A stretch of DNA of 8,685 bases from an uncultured Chthoniobacterales bacterium (GTDB lineage Bacteria; Verrucomicrobiota; Verrucomicrobiae; Chthoniobacterales; UBA10450). Of the stretch, positions 7,265 to 8,685 are shown piece after piece (within the stretch, counting starts at the first letter, position 1; each line of letters opens with the position of its first letter). The stretch is from positions 1 through 8,685 of the forward strand of contig CATPCN010000042.1 of the NCBI GenBank assembly GCA_955652855.1. The letters run 5' to 3'. Made by a program: the position numbers and the translations under genes. Below the pieces are notes generated by a model that saw only the letters and a list, made by a program, of their open reading frames with translations, was not told where the DNA came from and did no database searches.

Positions 7265-8685
7265 ATGACGATGAATACGAAATACGCTGCATTTCTTCTC
7301 TGCGGATTGTCATTGACCATAGCATCCGCACAGCAAAGCTCGACGGGCGGTGGCACGCAAGTCAACCAGGTGCCTCTATCGGGCCGCGCGGGTCAAAACG
7401 GGTCCGTCACCGCGCAGCAATCCGCAGTACCGGGTACCACACAGAGCGTGGACACCTTGAACTCGACCGTGTCAGCCCAGGGCCCCTACGCGCAGAGCGT
7501 TCTACGCAATCAGCCGGTTACTGGGCCCCTTACCATGCGGGAAGCTATACAGCGCGGCCTCGAATACAATCTGGGGGCGACTGGGCAGATGAACGGCGTC
7601 ATTCAGGCGCATGGGCAGATGAGGGTTGCCAGGAGTTCGCTCTTGCCGAACCTGAGCGGGTCGCTGCGGGAGATTCTTCAGAAGTCGAGCCTTGCAGCAC
7701 AGGGGCTCAGGGTTGCCTTCATTCCGCAGGTTGTAGGTCCCTACAACTATTTTGATTTGCGCGCAGCGCTAACTCAGAATGTCGTGGACTTAACAGCAAT
7801 GAACAACTACCGTTCCGCGCAAGAGAACCTGAAGGCGGCAGAGATGGCCGCGAAAGATGCACGGGATCTCGTTGTCCTCGCGGTAGGTGGCGCTTATCTC
7901 CAGGTGATTTCAGCAGAGGCGCGAGTGGCCTCTGCAAAGGCTCAGGCCGAAACCTCCAAAGCCGTGTATGAGCAGACGCGCCAACGCCGTGAGGCTGGTC
8001 TCAATGCGCAGATCGACGTCAACCGCAATCTGGTGGAATATCAAACGCAGCAACAGCGGCTCACAACGCTCCAGAACGATCTGGCAAAGCAGAAGATCAA
8101 CCTGGCCAGAATCATAGGGCTCGACCCGAATATCGACCTCGTGTTGGCAGACAAGGTTCCCTACGCACCGGCGCCGATCCTGATTTATGAAGATGCAGTC
8201 AGAACCGCGTTGGCCACGCGGGCGGATCTGAAAGCCGCGGACTCAGCCGCGCGCGCCGCGCAACGAGCACACTCCGCTGCCTTGGCAGAGCGCCTGCCGT
8301 CGCTTTCGGTTTCAGCAGACTATGGCTCCATTGGAGTCAATCCTTCGCAAGGCTCTGGAACCTACAACGTGACGGGAACTCTTCGTATTCCGCTTTGGCA
8401 GGGCGGCAAAGTGGAGGGAGACATTGAGCAATCCAAGGCTGCCCTCAACCAACGGCGCGCGGAGTTGAGTGAGATCGAAGGACGCATCAAGAGTGACGTG
8501 AAAAGCGCCTTTCTCGATTTGGAGGCCGCGACCAGCCAGTTGCAGGTGGCAGAAAGCAACCGCAAAGTTTCGAATGAGAATCTGGATCTCACGCGGCAGC
8601 GCCTGGAGGCGGGAATTGCGGACTCGGTGGAAGTGACGCAAGCGCAGGAAACTGTAGCCAACGCCGAACTCGATTCCATCACCAG
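7265..8685 (+). CDS. TolC-family outer-membrane efflux protein, 3'-truncated by window edge
   Basis: Outer-membrane channel that would complete the tripartite pump. The frame is open without a stop from the ATG at 7265 to the right edge, giving 473 residues with the C-terminus missing. A Sec signal peptide is evident: MTMNTKYAAF, a hydrophobic core LLCGLSLTIA, and likely cleavage after ASA at residue 22. C13 is not in a lipobox. Residues 23-86 are a Q/S/T/G-rich low-complexity stretch. The OEP domain begins near GPLTMREAIQRGLEYNL (87 on), with YNYFDLRAALTQNVVDL at 160-176, long helices rich in A, Q, K and E, and a second OEP repeat with IPLWQGGKVEGDIEQS at 375-390 and a trailing QRLEAGIADSVEVTQAQ. 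These are standard TolC-family signatures. It is strongly ribosome-bound and 22 bases after permease 2, so very probably in the same transcript. It resembles Acidobacteriota homologues to my eye. Confidence 0.94.
   Translation, partial: MTMNTKYAAFLLCGLSLTIASAQQSSTGGGTQVNQVPLSGRAGQNGSVTAQQSAVPGTTQSVDTLNSTVSAQGPYAQSVLRNQPVTGPLTMREAIQRGLEYNLGATGQMNGVIQAHGQMRVARSSLLPNLSGSLREILQKSSLAAQGLRVAFIPQVVGPYNYFDLRAALTQNVVDLTAMNNYRSAQENLKAAEMAAKDARDLVVLAVGGAYLQVISAEARVASAKAQAETSKAVYEQTRQRREAGLNAQIDVNRNLVEYQTQQQRLTTLQNDLAKQKINLARIIGLDPNIDLVLADKVPYAPAPILIYEDAVRTALATRADLKAADSAARAAQRAHSAALAERLPSLSVSADYGSIGVNPSQGSGTYNVTGTLRIPLWQGGKVEGDIEQSKAALNQRRAELSEIEGRIKSDVKSAFLDLEAATSQLQVAESNRKVSNENLDLTRQRLEAGIADSVEVTQAQETVANAELDSIT

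Noticed and set aside
7301..7303. Cysteine in the channel signal peptide as a lipoprotein site
   Set aside because: The residues before it are FLL; a lipobox needs a small residue at -1. The ASA-Q site fits signal peptidase I.
1..8685. Mobile element, CRISPR array, tRNA or phage genes
   Set aside because: No transposase, integrase, regularly spaced repeats or tRNA-like cloverleaf seen on either strand.

Overview
The window holds one tightly packed, rightward drug-efflux-type operon, preceded by the 3' end of a flavoprotein monooxygenase gene. All genes are on the + strand. The operon order is CerR/CecR-type TetR regulator, HlyD-type membrane-fusion protein, double-NBD ABC ATPase, two ABC-2 permeases, and a TolC-family outer-membrane factor cut by the right edge. 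The first five genes follow the order I remember for the E. coli cecR-ybhG-ybhF-ybhS-ybhR cluster. The second permease matches YbhR closely near its C-terminus (SPVExMPxWLQ, WLNPIRHF). In E. coli that system is linked to export of drugs such as tetracycline and chloramphenicol and to cation export. The substrate here cannot be read from sequence.

Layout: 1-779, C-terminal part of a PheA/TfdB-type FAD monooxygenase; 780-987, a 208-base intergenic stretch with a weak candidate palindromic operator just before the regulator; 988-1671, regulator; 1668-2960, membrane-fusion protein (4-base GTGA overlap); 2997-4967, ATPase; 4967-6076, permease 1 (1-base TAATG overlap); 6073-7242, permease 2 (4-base ATGA overlap); 7265 to the edge, outer-membrane factor with signal peptide. 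Together these would form a complete tripartite pump: ATPase and permease dimer in the inner membrane, HlyD adaptor across the periplasm, TolC-like channel in the outer membrane, with the first gene a probable ligand-sensing repressor of its own operon.

Organism: a diderm bacterium of moderately high GC (estimated by eye, not counted). The outer-membrane factor, with its Q/S/T-rich N-terminal stretch and YNYFDLRAAL-type segment, looks to me like those of Acidobacteriota (Terriglobia). This is an impression from family resemblance, and a proteobacterium is not excluded.

I see no RNA gene, CRISPR array, insertion sequence or phage gene. Nothing here is clearly a new system. The most interesting points are the complementary degeneration of the two ATP sites in the fused ATPase, the outer-membrane factor encoded in the same cluster as a YbhGFSR-type pump, and the neighbouring monooxygenase.
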